A stretch of 64,000 nt of DNA from Duganella levis (GTDB lineage: Bacteria > Pseudomonadota > Gammaproteobacteria > Burkholderiales > Burkholderiaceae_D): NCBI RefSeq assembly GCF_009857605.1, contig NZ_WWCT01000008.1, positions 124,001 through 188,000 of the forward strand. The letters are read 5' to 3'. The notes below the pieces were generated by a model. That model did no database searches. It saw only the letters and a list, made by a program, of their open reading frames with translations, and was not told the DNA's origin. Shown here piece after piece: positions 16,745 to 25,211 of this stretch (its first letter is position 1; each line of letters begins with the position of its first letter). The position numbers and the translations under genes were made by a program.

Positions 16745-19174
16745 ATGAGCTTTAACGCTAACTTGACGACCGCGCAGTTTGCGGCCGGCGGCACGCGCTT
16801 GATCGCCAGTTTGACCACGGCCGATCTCGCCTCGCTGTCCACCGATTACCTGGTCGCGATGACCACGTCCCAGGCGCGCGCCCTCACCGCCGCGCAACTG
16901 TCCGCCCTGCCCGAGGCCAGCATCGCTGCGCTGGAGGAGGCCGATGTCGCCGCCTTCGGCTTGGCGGCGCTGACCGTCGCCTCGCAATCGACCCGCTTCA
17001 TGTCGTCGCTGACCACCAGCCAGGTGGCGTCGCTGGCGGCGGCGGAGGTGCTGGTGCTCAACCCCAAGGGCATCGGCGGGCTGGACCCGCAAGCGCTGGC
17101 CGCGCTGCGCACCGATCATCTGACCACGCTGCGGCAGGCCCAGCTGGCTGCGCTCACCGCCGATCAATTGCGCGCGCTCACCACCGCGCAGATCGCCGCG
17201 CTGACGCTGGTCCAGCTGCCTTATCTGTCGCGTCCGCACGAGGATGGCCAGGATGTGTTCCGCTCCGATCAGATCGCCGCGCTGACCACCCGCCAGGTGG
17301 CGGCGCTGAACACGATGTTCATTGCGCGCCTCAGCGCCACCGAACTGGCGGCGATGGAAACCCAGGACATCGCGGTACTGACCACGCGCCAGCTGGGCGT
17401 GCTGAATGTGAACCAGGTGCTGGCGCTGAGCGATGCGCAGCTGTACGCCATCACCAGCCGGCAGATCGGCGCGCTCGGCACTGCGCAGTTCCAGGCGCTG
17501 GATGTCCATCGCCTGCAAGCGCTGAGCACCAGTGCGCTGGCCGGCATCGGCAGCCGCCAGTTGAATGCGCTGTCCGACGAGACTTTCGCCGCGCTGGGAC
17601 TGGACGATCTGTCGGCGCTGGGCCTGGCGGCCATCGGCGGCATCAGCACGCGCTTGCTGGCGTTGCTGGACGCCGACCGCATCGGCGCGCTGACCACGCG
17701 CCAGGTCGGCGCCCTCACCTCGGCCAGCCTGAACGCGCTGCGCACCGACCAGTTCCTGGCGTTGAACACGGCGCAGGTGGCCAGCCTCAAGGCGGCCCAG
17801 CTGGGCGGGCTGTCGACCGAGAATCTGGCCGCCATCCAGCTGGAAAACCTGGGTGCGCTGCCGCTGTCCTTCATCGCTTCGCTGAACTCGGCGCAGTTTG
17901 CCGCGCTCGGTGGCGCCGCGCATGACATCAGCTACCTCGCCACCAACCAGATTGTGCAGCTGCGCACCGCCGCGTTGTCCGGCATGACCACCGCGCAGGC
18001 GGTGGCGCTCACCACCGATCAAGTGGCGCGCCTGACCGGCACCCAGCTGGGCGCCTTGTCGACACAGGTGATTGCGGCGCTGGAGCCGGAAGACTTTGCC
18101 GCGCTCAGCGGCCTGGCGATTTCCGGTCTCAGCGCGAAACAGTTCGCGGTCTTGCAGAGTGACCAGATCCTCGGCCTGACCACCGCCCAAGCCGCCGGCC
18201 TGGGCAGCCAGCATCTGGCCGCGCTGACCACCGACGTGCTGCAGCAGATGCGTGAAGAGGAAATCGCCGCTCTGAAACCGGCTGCCATCACCGGCCTGCG
18301 CATCGATCAGATGCAGGCGCTGTCCAGCGACCAGCTGCGCGCGCTGACCACCACCCAGGTTGCCACGCTGAGCAGCATGCAATTCCGCGCGCTGTACAGC
18401 GATATGATCGCCAGCCTGGCGACGGACGATGTGGCGGCGCTGAACGCCAGCGTGATCGGGTCGTTGTCGGCCACTGCGCTGGCTGCGCTCAGCACCGACC
18501 AGATCGCCGCATTGGGTTCGCGTCAGGTAGCGGCCTTGTCCAGCAGCACGCTGAATGCGCTGAGCGATGCGCAGTTTGCCACGCTGAACGCGCAGCAACT
18601 GGCCGGCCTGACATCGCGCCAATACCAGACGCTGTCCGCGCACGACATGGCGGCGCTCACTTCGGCGCAATTCGGCGGCTTGTCGACGCAGGTGATTGCC
18701 AGCCTGAGTACGGCGCAGGCGGTGGCGCTGACCACCGAGCAGATGGTGGCGCTGACCACGGCGCAAGTCGTCGCGCTTAGCAAGACCACGCTGTCGGCGC
18801 TGGAGACGGAAGATCTGGCGGTGATGGAAACGGCGGATTTGCACGCGCTCAGCAGCGCGCAGTTGAAAGTGCTGTCGACCGCGCAGCTGGGCGCTTTCTC
18901 GGCCAGGCAGGCGACGGTCTTCACGACGGCGCAGACGGCCGGCCTGAGCACGGCGCAACTGGCCGTGTTGACGGCGGCCAAGGAAGCCCAGCAAGCCACG
19001 GCCACGGTGATGAGCATGCGGGTGCGTGATCTGGCGCAGGCCATGGCCTCGTACCAGGCCGAGGCGGCGCCGGCCGCACCGGATGCGCTACATCGGCACG
19101 CGGCCAGCCACTTGCAGTTGAATATTTACGCGCCGGAGACGCCGCAGCATCTGCTGACGCCAACGCGTAAATAA
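16745..19174 (+). CDS. Second octapeptide-repeat protein (short paralogue)
   Basis: An 809-aa protein built of the same eight-residue units as its neighbour, roughly 90 copies over residues 6-760 (for example VAALTTEQ, IAALGSRQ), with breaks near residues 160 and 386. It lacks the calcium-binding domain. The C-terminal tail contains RDLAQAMASYQAEAA, which resembles GGMAQAMSSYADAAG near the end of the larger protein, so the two share a tail element as well as the repeat. It starts at the ATG 7 nt after AAGGAAA. No signal peptide, cysteine or membrane segment is seen. Position and paralogy suggest the two work together. The function is unknown. Confidence 0.85.
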   Translation: MSFNANLTTAQFAAGGTRLIASLTTADLASLSTDYLVAMTTSQARALTAAQLSALPEASIAALEEADVAAFGLAALTVASQSTRFMSSLTTSQVASLAAAEVLVLNPKGIGGLDPQALAALRTDHLTTLRQAQLAALTADQLRALTTAQIAALTLVQLPYLSRPHEDGQDVFRSDQIAALTTRQVAALNTMFIARLSATELAAMETQDIAVLTTRQLGVLNVNQVLALSDAQLYAITSRQIGALGTAQFQALDVHRLQALSTSALAGIGSRQLNALSDETFAALGLDDLSALGLAAIGGISTRLLALLDADRIGALTTRQVGALTSASLNALRTDQFLALNTAQVASLKAAQLGGLSTENLAAIQLENLGALPLSFIASLNSAQFAALGGAAHDISYLATNQIVQLRTAALSGMTTAQAVALTTDQVARLTGTQLGALSTQVIAALEPEDFAALSGLAISGLSAKQFAVLQSDQILGLTTAQAAGLGSQHLAALTTDVLQQMREEEIAALKPAAITGLRIDQMQALSSDQLRALTTTQVATLSSMQFRALYSDMIASLATDDVAALNASVIGSLSATALAALSTDQIAALGSRQVAALSSSTLNALSDAQFATLNAQQLAGLTSRQYQTLSAHDMAALTSAQFGGLSTQVIASLSTAQAVALTTEQMVALTTAQVVALSKTTLSALETEDLAVMETADLHALSSAQLKVLSTAQLGAFSARQATVFTTAQTAGLSTAQLAVLTAAKEAQQATATVMSMRVRDLAQAMASYQAEAAPAAPDALHRHAASHLQLNIYAPETPQHLLTPTRK
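16760..19000 (+). repeat. 24-nt coding repeat array, second gene
   Basis: The same 8-codon period as in the upstream gene, about 2.2 kb. The break positions at residues 160 and 386 are 226 codons apart, close to the about 219-codon super-period of the first gene. Confidence 0.8.
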
Positions 19175-19185
19175 TAAGGAAGGCG

Positions 19186-19671
19186 TTACAGCGGCTGGAA
19201 CACGCCAGCCGCCTTATTCTTCTGCACATTGTCCCAGGCGAAGATCTTGCCGTTCATGGCGACGTACACGCCGGCCGGCAGGGTCTGCGCCACGCCGGAG
19301 GCGAAGCCGAGGTTGAACAGGGCGTCGGAATTGGCGATCTCGTAAGGAATCATGGCGCCGGTCAGCACGATGGTCTTGCCCAGGTTGGCCGGGCCCAGCA
19401 CTTGCGCCGTCTGCGGCATGGTGTCGGTGCCGTGGATGATGACGATGGCTTTTTCGCCGGCTGCGCGGCACGACGCCAGGATGCGCTCGCGGTCGGCATC
19501 CACCATGTCCAGCGAATCCATCAGCGGCAGCTGTTCCAGCGCCACATCGATGGTCAGGCGGCAACGTTTCAGCAGGTCCGGCACGTGGCTGTCGGCGAAG
19601 CCCAGGGTGCCGTTCAGTTCATTGTAGTGTTTGTCGAAGGTGCCGCCGGTGGCCAGGATGCGCAGGGTCAT
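19186..19671 (-). CDS. Single-domain L-asparaginase-like protein
   Basis: A 161-aa protein with the two asparaginase signatures: RILATGGTFDKHYNE at the N-terminus (nucleophile Thr in TGGT) and VIIHGTDTMPQTA (second catalytic Thr and Asp). KTIVLTGAMIPYE follows. Classical type I/II asparaginases have about 330 aa with a second C-terminal domain. Here the protein ends right after the N-terminal domain (KNKAAGVFQPL), so it is the short asparaginase-like form. I place the start at the ATG at 19671, where the conserved MTLRILATGG begins, rather than the upstream ATG at 19707. Hydrolysis of asparagine or a related amide is expected but not certain. Confidence 0.8.
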   Translation of the reverse strand: MTLRILATGGTFDKHYNELNGTLGFADSHVPDLLKRCRLTIDVALEQLPLMDSLDMVDADRERILASCRAAGEKAIVIIHGTDTMPQTAQVLGPANLGKTIVLTGAMIPYEIANSDALFNLGFASGVAQTLPAGVYVAMNGKIFAWDNVQKNKAAGVFQPL

Positions 19672-19734
19672 GATAAAAACGTATGCTAAAGAATGGATGT
19701 GCATCATAACCCAAACCTCGCACTGGAAACTTGG

Positions 19735-19749
19735 GTAGACTATGTCTAC
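19735..19749. promoter_or_regulatory. Palindrome in divergent promoter region
   Basis: GTAGAC-TAT-GTCTAC is a perfect 6-bp inverted repeat in the 106-bp gap between the asparaginase gene and the divergent hypothetical gene, 28 nt before the start of the latter. It may be an operator. No regulator is assigned. Confidence 0.35.
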
Positions 19750-19777
19750 ACTGGTTTCTTTGTTCGTTTAGCTGATC

Positions 19778-20545
19778 ATGAAAGCGCTCGCTCCCGGCAC
19801 TGTTATTTTCCACCGCCACCGTGGCTACGGAGTAATCACGACGGTCAATTTGCTGACCGGCTGGATTTCCGCCCGCTTCGGTAGCGAGTCGCGCACGCTC
19901 GACCTCAATCTGTCCACCGACGAGGTGCAGTTTGCCGATGGCGAAGCGATCCTGTTCCGCCGCGCGCCGCCCGACCGCATGCCGCACGCGCGGCTGATGG
20001 CGATGGTGCGCGCGCTGCATCAGGCCGGCTATCAGAAGCTATACCTGTATTCCTGGCCCAAGCCGTCCGGGCTGCACTGGCGCTGGCATTTGTTTACCGG
20101 CCAGCGCGACTGGATGCAACGGCCGTGGCGCGAAGGCTGGTATGGCTCGGGCGCGGACTACAACAGCAATCCGGTGATGGGCTGGGGCGATACGCCGGGC
20201 GCCAGCACCGATGAGCTGATCCACGCGCTGGCGAAATTCGATCCGCAAGGGTTGGCGCAGGCGCTGGGCCGCGATGAAGATCACACCGCCTGGTTCGCCA
20301 GCGTGTGCGATGCGCTGCTGCCCGGCTATATGTACAGCCTGGACATGCAGCGGCCTGATGGCGGCCCGCTGACCGACATGCCGCCGGTACCGGTGATTCC
20401 GGTGCGCGCCACGCTGCCGCCTTATGCCGGTCCGGACATCACCTGGCCGCCCGGCTGGGCCGGCCTGTGGAGCAAGGTGCATGTGATGCCGGCCCCGCGC
20501 ATCAATCTGACTGGCGTGCCTGACGAGCGTAGTCTGGATTATTGA
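19778..20545 (+). CDS. Hypothetical protein
   Basis: A 255-aa protein I do not recognise. The N-terminal 45 residues (PGTVIFHRHRGYGVITTVNL, then WISARFGSESRTLDL) resemble a small beta-barrel of the CarD/Tudor kind by pattern only. The middle is rich in tryptophan and tyrosine (LHWRWHLFTGQRDWMQRPWR, YGSGADYNSNPVMGWGDT). The C-terminal part is proline-rich. No signal peptide or membrane segment is seen. Its last 44 bp overlap the 3' end of the convergent dehydrogenase gene. Confidence 0.7.
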   Translation: MKALAPGTVIFHRHRGYGVITTVNLLTGWISARFGSESRTLDLNLSTDEVQFADGEAILFRRAPPDRMPHARLMAMVRALHQAGYQKLYLYSWPKPSGLHWRWHLFTGQRDWMQRPWREGWYGSGADYNSNPVMGWGDTPGASTDELIHALAKFDPQGLAQALGRDEDHTAWFASVCDALLPGYMYSLDMQRPDGGPLTDMPPVPVIPVRATLPPYAGPDITWPPGWAGLWSKVHVMPAPRINLTGVPDERSLDY

Positions 20546-21506
20546 TGTTGGCCGGCGTGCCATTGGCAAACGCCACCACGTTCTGGAACGCATGCTGGAA
20601 GTACAGCTCATAGCTGTCCTGCTCGACGTAGCCCAGGTGCGGCGTCGCCAGCACGGTGGGGATGCGCAGCAGCGCTGAATCGGCCGCCAGCGGCTCCGAG
20701 TGGAACACGTCCAGCGCCGCATTGCCCGGCCGTCCCTTCAGCAGCGCCTGTTCCAGCGCATCCGGCTGCACCAGCTCGGCGCGGCTGGTGTTGACGAACA
20801 GCGCATCCGGCCGCATGCGCGCCAGATCCTCGGCGTTGACGATGCCGCGGGTGGCGTCATTCAAGCGCAGATGCAGGCTCAGCACATTGGCTTGCTCGAA
20901 GAAAGCCTCGCGCGATGCGGCCGCCGTGTAGCCGTCCGCCACCGCCTTGTCGCGGCTGGCCTGGCTGCCCCACACCATCACGTTCATGCCGAAGGCACGG
21001 CCGTAGCCGGCCACCGTCTGGCCGATCTTGCCGTAGCCCCAGATGCCCAGCGTGCGGCCCTTGAGCACGAAGCCCAGGCCGTTCAGCTCGGGGTTGATCG
21101 AGGCGGTCTGCCACAGGCCGTCTTTCAGGTTGTTCGCATATGGCACGATCTTGCGCGCCGCCGCCATGATCAGCGCCCACGTCAGTTCCGACGGCGCGGT
21201 CGGCGAACCGATGCCCTCTGCAATCGCAATCCCCAGCTCGGTGGCGGCCGCCACATCGACGTGGCCGGCCAGCTTGCCGGTCTGCGAAATCAACTTCAGG
21301 TTCGGCAATTTGGTCAGCAGGGCGCGGTTAAAGGCGGTGCGTTCGCGGATCAGCACCAGTGCGTCGTAGGGCGCCAGCCGGATCGCCAGCTGGCCGAGGC
21401 CACGAGTCGTGCTGTTGAACACTTTTACTTCGTAGCCTGCCAACAACTCAAAGCATTTCAAACTTGGAGTTGCATTTTGGTAATCATCGAGAATTGCGAT
21501 TTTCAT
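20502..21506 (-). CDS. D-2-hydroxyacid dehydrogenase family protein
   Basis: A 334-aa NAD-dependent dehydrogenase of the D-isomer family (phosphoglycerate/glycerate dehydrogenase-like). The Rossmann motif is GIWGYGKIGQTVAGYGRAFG. The catalytic Arg lies in LFVNTSRAELV, the Glu in LDVFHSEPL and the His in ATPHLGYVE. It oxidises or reduces a 2-hydroxy acid in the cytosol, but the exact substrate cannot be fixed. It starts at an ATG preceded by a weak ribosome site. The 3' end overlaps the convergent hypothetical gene by 44 bp. Confidence 0.88.
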   Translation of the reverse strand: MKIAILDDYQNATPSLKCFELLAGYEVKVFNSTTRGLGQLAIRLAPYDALVLIRERTAFNRALLTKLPNLKLISQTGKLAGHVDVAAATELGIAIAEGIGSPTAPSELTWALIMAAARKIVPYANNLKDGLWQTASINPELNGLGFVLKGRTLGIWGYGKIGQTVAGYGRAFGMNVMVWGSQASRDKAVADGYTAAASREAFFEQANVLSLHLRLNDATRGIVNAEDLARMRPDALFVNTSRAELVQPDALEQALLKGRPGNAALDVFHSEPLAADSALLRIPTVLATPHLGYVEQDSYELYFQHAFQNVVAFANGTPANINNPDYARQARQSD

Positions 21507-21787
21507 GGAAGATGAACGATCTTTTAAGAAATTTCGTAGGGAAATAACAGCCCCAGAGATAAGCCAAATAGCCTACTACTTTACTCAACTAATTCTCCTA
21601 CATTTTCGTATGGAACCTTTGTTGAGGGGTGTACAATCGGCCGAAAATACAAGGCCGGACCACGAGATCCGACCCGCGCCACGACCGCCGTATGACCGCC
21701 GACCCATTTCGAATGGACCTCTGAGCGCTAGCCATAAGCTGACGACGATCTGCCGCCACCGAATTCTTTATTAGCATTGGAGGTATC

Positions 21788-23653
21788 ATGAATCAGCCCG
21801 TGATGGGAGGCGTTGCACCATTGAACGCACCAGCTTACATCAAACAGCAAAAGCTCATCAATTGGGTGGCCGAAATCGCCGCCCTGACCAAGCCGGACCG
21901 CATCTACTGGTGCGATGGCTCGCAAGAAGAGTACGACCGCCTGTGCGCGGAGATGGTTGCCGCCGGTACCATGAAAAAGCTGAACCAGGAAAAGCGTCCG
22001 AATTCCTACCTGGCCTGCTCGGACCCGACCGACGTCGCCCGCGTGGAAGACCGCACCTTCATCTGCTCGACCACCAAGGAACAAGCCGGCCCGACCAACA
22101 ACTGGATGGACCCGGCTGAAATGCGCGCCACCCTGCATCCGCTGTTCGACGGCTGCATGACCGGCCGCACCATGTATGTGGTGCCGTTCTCGATGGGCCC
22201 GCTGGGTTCGCCAATCGCCCACATCGGCGTGGAACTGTCGGACTCGCCATACGTGGCAGTCAATATGCGCACCATGACCCGCATGGGCAAGGCCGTGTAT
22301 GACGTGCTGGGCACCGACGGCGAATTCGTGCCGTGCGTGCACACTGTCGGCGCGCCGCTGAAAGCCGGCCAGCAGGACGTGGCATGGCCATGCAATTCGA
22401 CCAAATACATCGTGCATTACCCAGAGACCCGCGAAATCTGGTCCTTCGGTTCCGGCTACGGCGGCAACGCGCTGCTGGGCAAGAAATGCTTCGCGCTGCG
22501 CATCGCCTCCAACATGGGCTTCCAGGACGCCCAGAATGGCGGCGCTGGCTGGCTGGCCGAACACATGCTGATCCTCGGCGTGGAATCGCCGGAAGGCAAG
22601 AAGCACTACGTGGCGGCAGCCTTCCCGTCGGCGTGCGGCAAGACCAACTTCGCCATGCTGATTCCGCCAGGCACCTTCAACGGCTGGAAGATCACCACCA
22701 TTGGCGACGACATCGCCTGGATCAAGCCGGGTGCCGACGGCAAGCTGTACGCCATCAACCCGGAAGCCGGCTACTTCGGCGTGGCCCCTGGCACCAACGA
22801 AAAAACCAACTACAACTGCATGGCCTCGCTGCGCGAGAACACCATCTTCACCAACGTCGCGCTGACCGATGATGGCGACGTCTGGTGGGAAGGCCTGAGC
22901 AAGCCGGCCCCAAGCCACCTGATCGACTGGCAAGGCAAGGACTGGACGCCGGAATCGACCGGCAAGGCTGCGCACCCGAACGCCCGCTTCACCGTGCCGG
23001 CCACGCAGAATCCGGTCATCGACGCAGCCTGGGATGATCCAGCCGGCGTGCCGATCTCGGCCTTCATCTTCGGCGGCCGCCGTTCGACCACCGTGCCGCT
23101 AGTCACCGAAGCGCGCAACTGGGTGGAAGGCGTCTACATGGCCGCCACCATGGGCTCGGAAACCACCGCTGCCGCTGCCGGCCAGATGGGCGTAGTGCGT
23201 CGCGATCCGTTCGCCATGCTGCCGTTCATCGGCTACAACATGAGCGACTACTTCCAGCACTGGCTGGACCTGGGCAAGAAAGTGGAGAAAATCGAAGGCG
23301 CCACGCTGCCGAAGATCTTCTGCGTCAACTGGTTCCGCACCGACGAGCAGGGCCACTTCGTCTGGCCTGGATTCGGCGACAATATGCGCGTGCTGAAGTG
23401 GATGCTGGAACGCATCGAAGGCGAAGCCGGCGGCGTCGAGAACATCTTCGGCACCACCCCGCGCTTCGGCGACATCCACTGGGACGGCATGCCGTTCTCG
23501 CCGGAAGAATTCGAGACGATCACCTCGATCGACAAGGACGCCTGGCGCGAAGAGCTGAAGCTGCATGAAGAACTGTTCACCAAACTGGCCTACCGCCTGC
23601 CGGCAGAACTGACGGCCGTGAAAGCCGAGCTGGAGAAGCGCCTGGCCCGCTAA
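21788..23653 (+). CDS. pckG: Phosphoenolpyruvate carboxykinase (GTP)
   Basis: A 621-aa protein of full family length. It has [16 protein letters not shown] (the hyperreactive-cysteine P-loop of GTP-type PEPCK), [15 protein letters not shown] (metal and nucleotide binding), [16 protein letters not shown] and [19 protein letters not shown]. It converts oxaloacetate and GTP to PEP and CO2, the first step of gluconeogenesis. A strong ribosome site (TTGGAGG) precedes the ATG. A 281-bp upstream gap without a gene (21507-21787) holds its promoter, of which I could not identify a convincing -35/-10 pair. A terminator follows. Confidence 0.97.
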   Translation: MNQPVMGGVAPLNAPAYIKQQKLINWVAEIAALTKPDRIYWCDGSQEEYDRLCAEMVAAGTMKKLNQEKRPNSYLACSDPTDVARVEDRTFICSTTKEQAGPTNNWMDPAEMRATLHPLFDGCMTGRTMYVVPFSMGPLGSPIAHIGVELSDSPYVAVNMRTMTRMGKAVYDVLGTDGEFVPCVHTVGAPLKAGQQDVAWPCNSTKYIVHYPETREIWSFGSGYGGNALLGKKCFALRIASNMGFQDAQNGGAGWLAEHMLILGVESPEGKKHYVAAAFPSACGKTNFAMLIPPGTFNGWKITTIGDDIAWIKPGADGKLYAINPEAGYFGVAPGTNEKTNYNCMASLRENTIFTNVALTDDGDVWWEGLSKPAPSHLIDWQGKDWTPESTGKAAHPNARFTVPATQNPVIDAAWDDPAGVPISAFIFGGRRSTTVPLVTEARNWVEGVYMAATMGSETTAAAAGQMGVVRRDPFAMLPFIGYNMSDYFQHWLDLGKKVEKIEGATLPKIFCVNWFRTDEQGHFVWPGFGDNMRVLKWMLERIEGEAGGVENIFGTTPRFGDIHWDGMPFSPEEFETITSIDKDAWREELKLHEELFTKLAYRLPAELTAVKAELEKRLAR

Positions 23654-23671
23654 GCCACGGTGGAGGAGACA

Positions 23672-23706
23672 AAAACGGCGCATAGCAATATGCGCTGTTT
23701 TTTTTG
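23672..23706 (+). terminator. Rho-independent terminator after pckG
   Basis: Stem GCGCATA / TATGCGC with a GCAA loop (23678-23695), extended by wobble and A-T pairs, followed by T8. Confidence 0.85.
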
Positions 23707-23713
23707 CTTGCAT

Positions 23714-23733
23714 TTTCGCACACCTGTGCTAAA
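23714..23733 (+). promoter_or_regulatory. Operator 1 of the TetR regulator (autoregulation)
   Basis: TTTCGCACA-CC-TGTGCTAAA, inverted 9-bp arms with one mismatch, ends 9 nt before the TetR gene start. The same arms recur as operator 2 at 24383-24402. Confidence 0.8.
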
Positions 23734-23742
23734 GTGCAGTCC

Positions 23743-24360
23743 ATGGATACCCTGACCGCAAAAAGCGAAGCCACCTACGCCGCCATTCTGGAGGCGGCGC
23801 TGGATATGGCCGCCACCGACGGCATCGGCAAGCTGTCGCTGGGCGAGCTGGCCAAGCGCACCGGCATTAGCAAGAGCGGCGTGTTTTCGCGCGTCGGTTC
23901 ATTGGAATCCTTGCAGGAGGCCGTGCTGGATGAGTACGACCGCCGCTTTGGCGCGGAGATTTTCCTGCCGTCGCTGCAACAGCCGCGTGGCTTGCCGCGC
24001 CTGACGGCCCAGGTCAACGCCTGGGCCAGCCGCGTCGCCGATGAGGGCTTGCGCAATTCCTGCCTGTACAGCGCCGGCGCCTTCGAGTTCGACGACCAGC
24101 AAGGCCCACTGCGCGACCGCCTGCAACAAGGCGTGATGGCCTGGCGCGCCTCGCTGCGCAAGACCATTCTGCAGGCGATGGAGCTGGGCCAGTTGCGGCC
24201 GGATACCGATCCCGGCCAGCTGGTGTACGAGATCTACAGCCTGGTGGTCGGCCTGATTCACGACACCCGCTTTCTGCACGACGACCAGACGCTGCGCCGC
24301 ATGCAACGCGCCTTCAGCCGCCTGATCTCGACCTACAAGAGTTTTAACGATATGGCCTGA
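23743..24360 (+). CDS. TetR/AcrR-family transcriptional regulator
   Basis: A 205-aa protein with an N-terminal TetR helix-turn-helix (AILEAALDMAATDGIGKLSL, then GELAKRTGISKSGVFSRVGS) and an all-helical ligand-binding C-terminal domain. I start at the ATG at 23743 rather than 23704, because the upstream ATG would swallow the operator. The gene is flanked on both sides by copies of one palindrome (TTTCGCACA-N2-TGTGCGAAA type). It therefore very probably represses itself and the 36-aa membrane peptide gene directly downstream. The inducer is unknown. Confidence 0.9.
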   Translation: MDTLTAKSEATYAAILEAALDMAATDGIGKLSLGELAKRTGISKSGVFSRVGSLESLQEAVLDEYDRRFGAEIFLPSLQQPRGLPRLTAQVNAWASRVADEGLRNSCLYSAGAFEFDDQQGPLRDRLQQGVMAWRASLRKTILQAMELGQLRPDTDPGQLVYEIYSLVVGLIHDTRFLHDDQTLRRMQRAFSRLISTYKSFNDMA

Positions 24361-24382
24361 GCCTGCCTTTTTATTCACCAAA

Positions 24383-24402
24383 TTTCGCACATGTGTGCGA
24401 AA
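24383..24402 (+). promoter_or_regulatory. Operator 2 of the TetR regulator
   Basis: TTTCGCACA-TG-TGTGCGAAA, perfect 9-bp inverted arms around 2 nt, located 12 nt before the small membrane-peptide gene. It is the same motif as operator 1. Confidence 0.85.
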
Positions 24403-24414
24403 ACGGAGTCGACC

Positions 24415-24525
24415 ATGAAAACCATCCTGCTGTTGCTGCTCGTCCTGCTTTGCCTGCTGTGGCCGCGACTGGGCCGCACCTTGCGTTCGCTGCCCAACCG
24501 CAACGAAGACTTCATCCTGTTTTGA
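24415..24525 (+). CDS. 36-aa single-pass membrane peptide, TetR-controlled
   Basis: A small open reading frame of 37 codons with an ACGGAG ribosome site 7 nt before the ATG. The peptide is one hydrophobic helix (KTILLLLLVLLCLLW) followed by a basic then acidic tail (PRLGRTLRSLPNRNEDFILF). It is directly preceded by a near-perfect copy of the operator found before the TetR gene. This placement, the ribosome site and the clean membrane-plus-tail layout argue that it is a real gene. It may sit in the inner membrane and modulate a transporter or stress response, but its function is unknown. Confidence 0.7.
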   Translation: MKTILLLLLVLLCLLWPRLGRTLRSLPNRNEDFILF

Positions 24526-24569
24526 ATACACCGGCATAATGGTGCACCTCACATTGTGCCGGGAACCAC

Positions 24570-25211
24570 TTGAACCGCAAACTCATCATCTTTGATTTCG
24601 ACGGCACCTTGGCCGATACCCTGCCGGTGTTCTTGCAGGTGTTTGACGAAGCCGCCGACAAGTACGGTTTCAAGCGCTTCGATCCCAGCCGCAGGCAAGC
24701 GTTGCGCGACCTCGACGCGCGGCAGCTGATGACGCTCCATCAGGTGCCACTGTGGAAGCTGCCCGCCATTGCCAACTTCATGCGCGCCAGCATGGGCCGC
24801 AACACCGACGGCATCCGCCTGTTCGACGGCATGGATGAGGCGCTGCGCGCGCTGAAGGCGCAAGGCGTGCAACTGACCATCGTCAGCTCCAACTCGCGCA
24901 GCAATGTGCTGACGATCCTGGGGCCGGAGACTTCGGCACTGTTCAGCCAGTTCGAATGCGGCGCTTCGCTGTTCGGCAAGCTGCCGAAGATACGCAAGGT
25001 GCTCGCCGCCACGGGCATCGCGCGCGAGCATGTGATGCTGATCGGCGATGAGATCCGCGACGCCAGGGTATCGGCCGAAGCCGGCATCGCCTTCGGCGCC
25101 GTGGCCTGGGGCTTCAACAACGTCGACGTGCTGATTGCCGAGCAGCCGCAGCAGGTGTTCCGTCAGGTCGCCGACCTGATCGAAGCGCCCGCCGCGTCCA
25201 AGGCGCGTTAG
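24570..25211 (+). CDS. HAD-superfamily phosphatase (phosphoglycolate phosphatase-like)
   Basis: A 213-aa protein with HAD motif I IIFDFDGTLADT (nucleophile Asp), motif II LTIVSSNSRSN, motif III Lys in FGKLPKIRKVL, and motif IV MLIGDEIRDARVSAEAGI. A helical cap is inserted after motif I, as in subfamily I. It starts at TTG (24570); the conserved pattern begins immediately, so no other start fits. The substrate is probably a small phosphomonoester. Its 3' end overlaps the convergent aldehyde dehydrogenase gene by 4 bp. Confidence 0.85.
   Translation: MNRKLIIFDFDGTLADTLPVFLQVFDEAADKYGFKRFDPSRRQALRDLDARQLMTLHQVPLWKLPAIANFMRASMGRNTDGIRLFDGMDEALRALKAQGVQLTIVSSNSRSNVLTILGPETSALFSQFECGASLFGKLPKIRKVLAATGIAREHVMLIGDEIRDARVSAEAGIAFGAVAWGFNNVDVLIAEQPQQVFRQVADLIEAPAASKAR

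Noticed and set aside
9814..16842. Open reading frame of 2342 codons on the minus strand, opposite the large repeat gene
   Set aside because: It is a by-product of the 24-nt repeat: the antisense of each unit lacks stop codons. Its product is arginine/glutamine-rich with no recognisable domain, and the plus strand has a real C-terminal domain, ribosome site and codon pattern.
16673..18994. 773-codon minus-strand frame opposite the second repeat gene
   Set aside because: The same antisense effect as above, with no start signals or domain.
9832..19174. Possible CRISPR array or tandem VNTR noise in the 24-nt repeats
   Set aside because: Repeats keep a protein frame, are degenerate at third positions and have no unique spacers, so they are coding repeats and not CRISPR.
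21505..21774. 89-codon plus-strand frame before pckG
   Set aside because: No ribosome site, no hydrophobic or domain pattern, and it lies in the promoter region.
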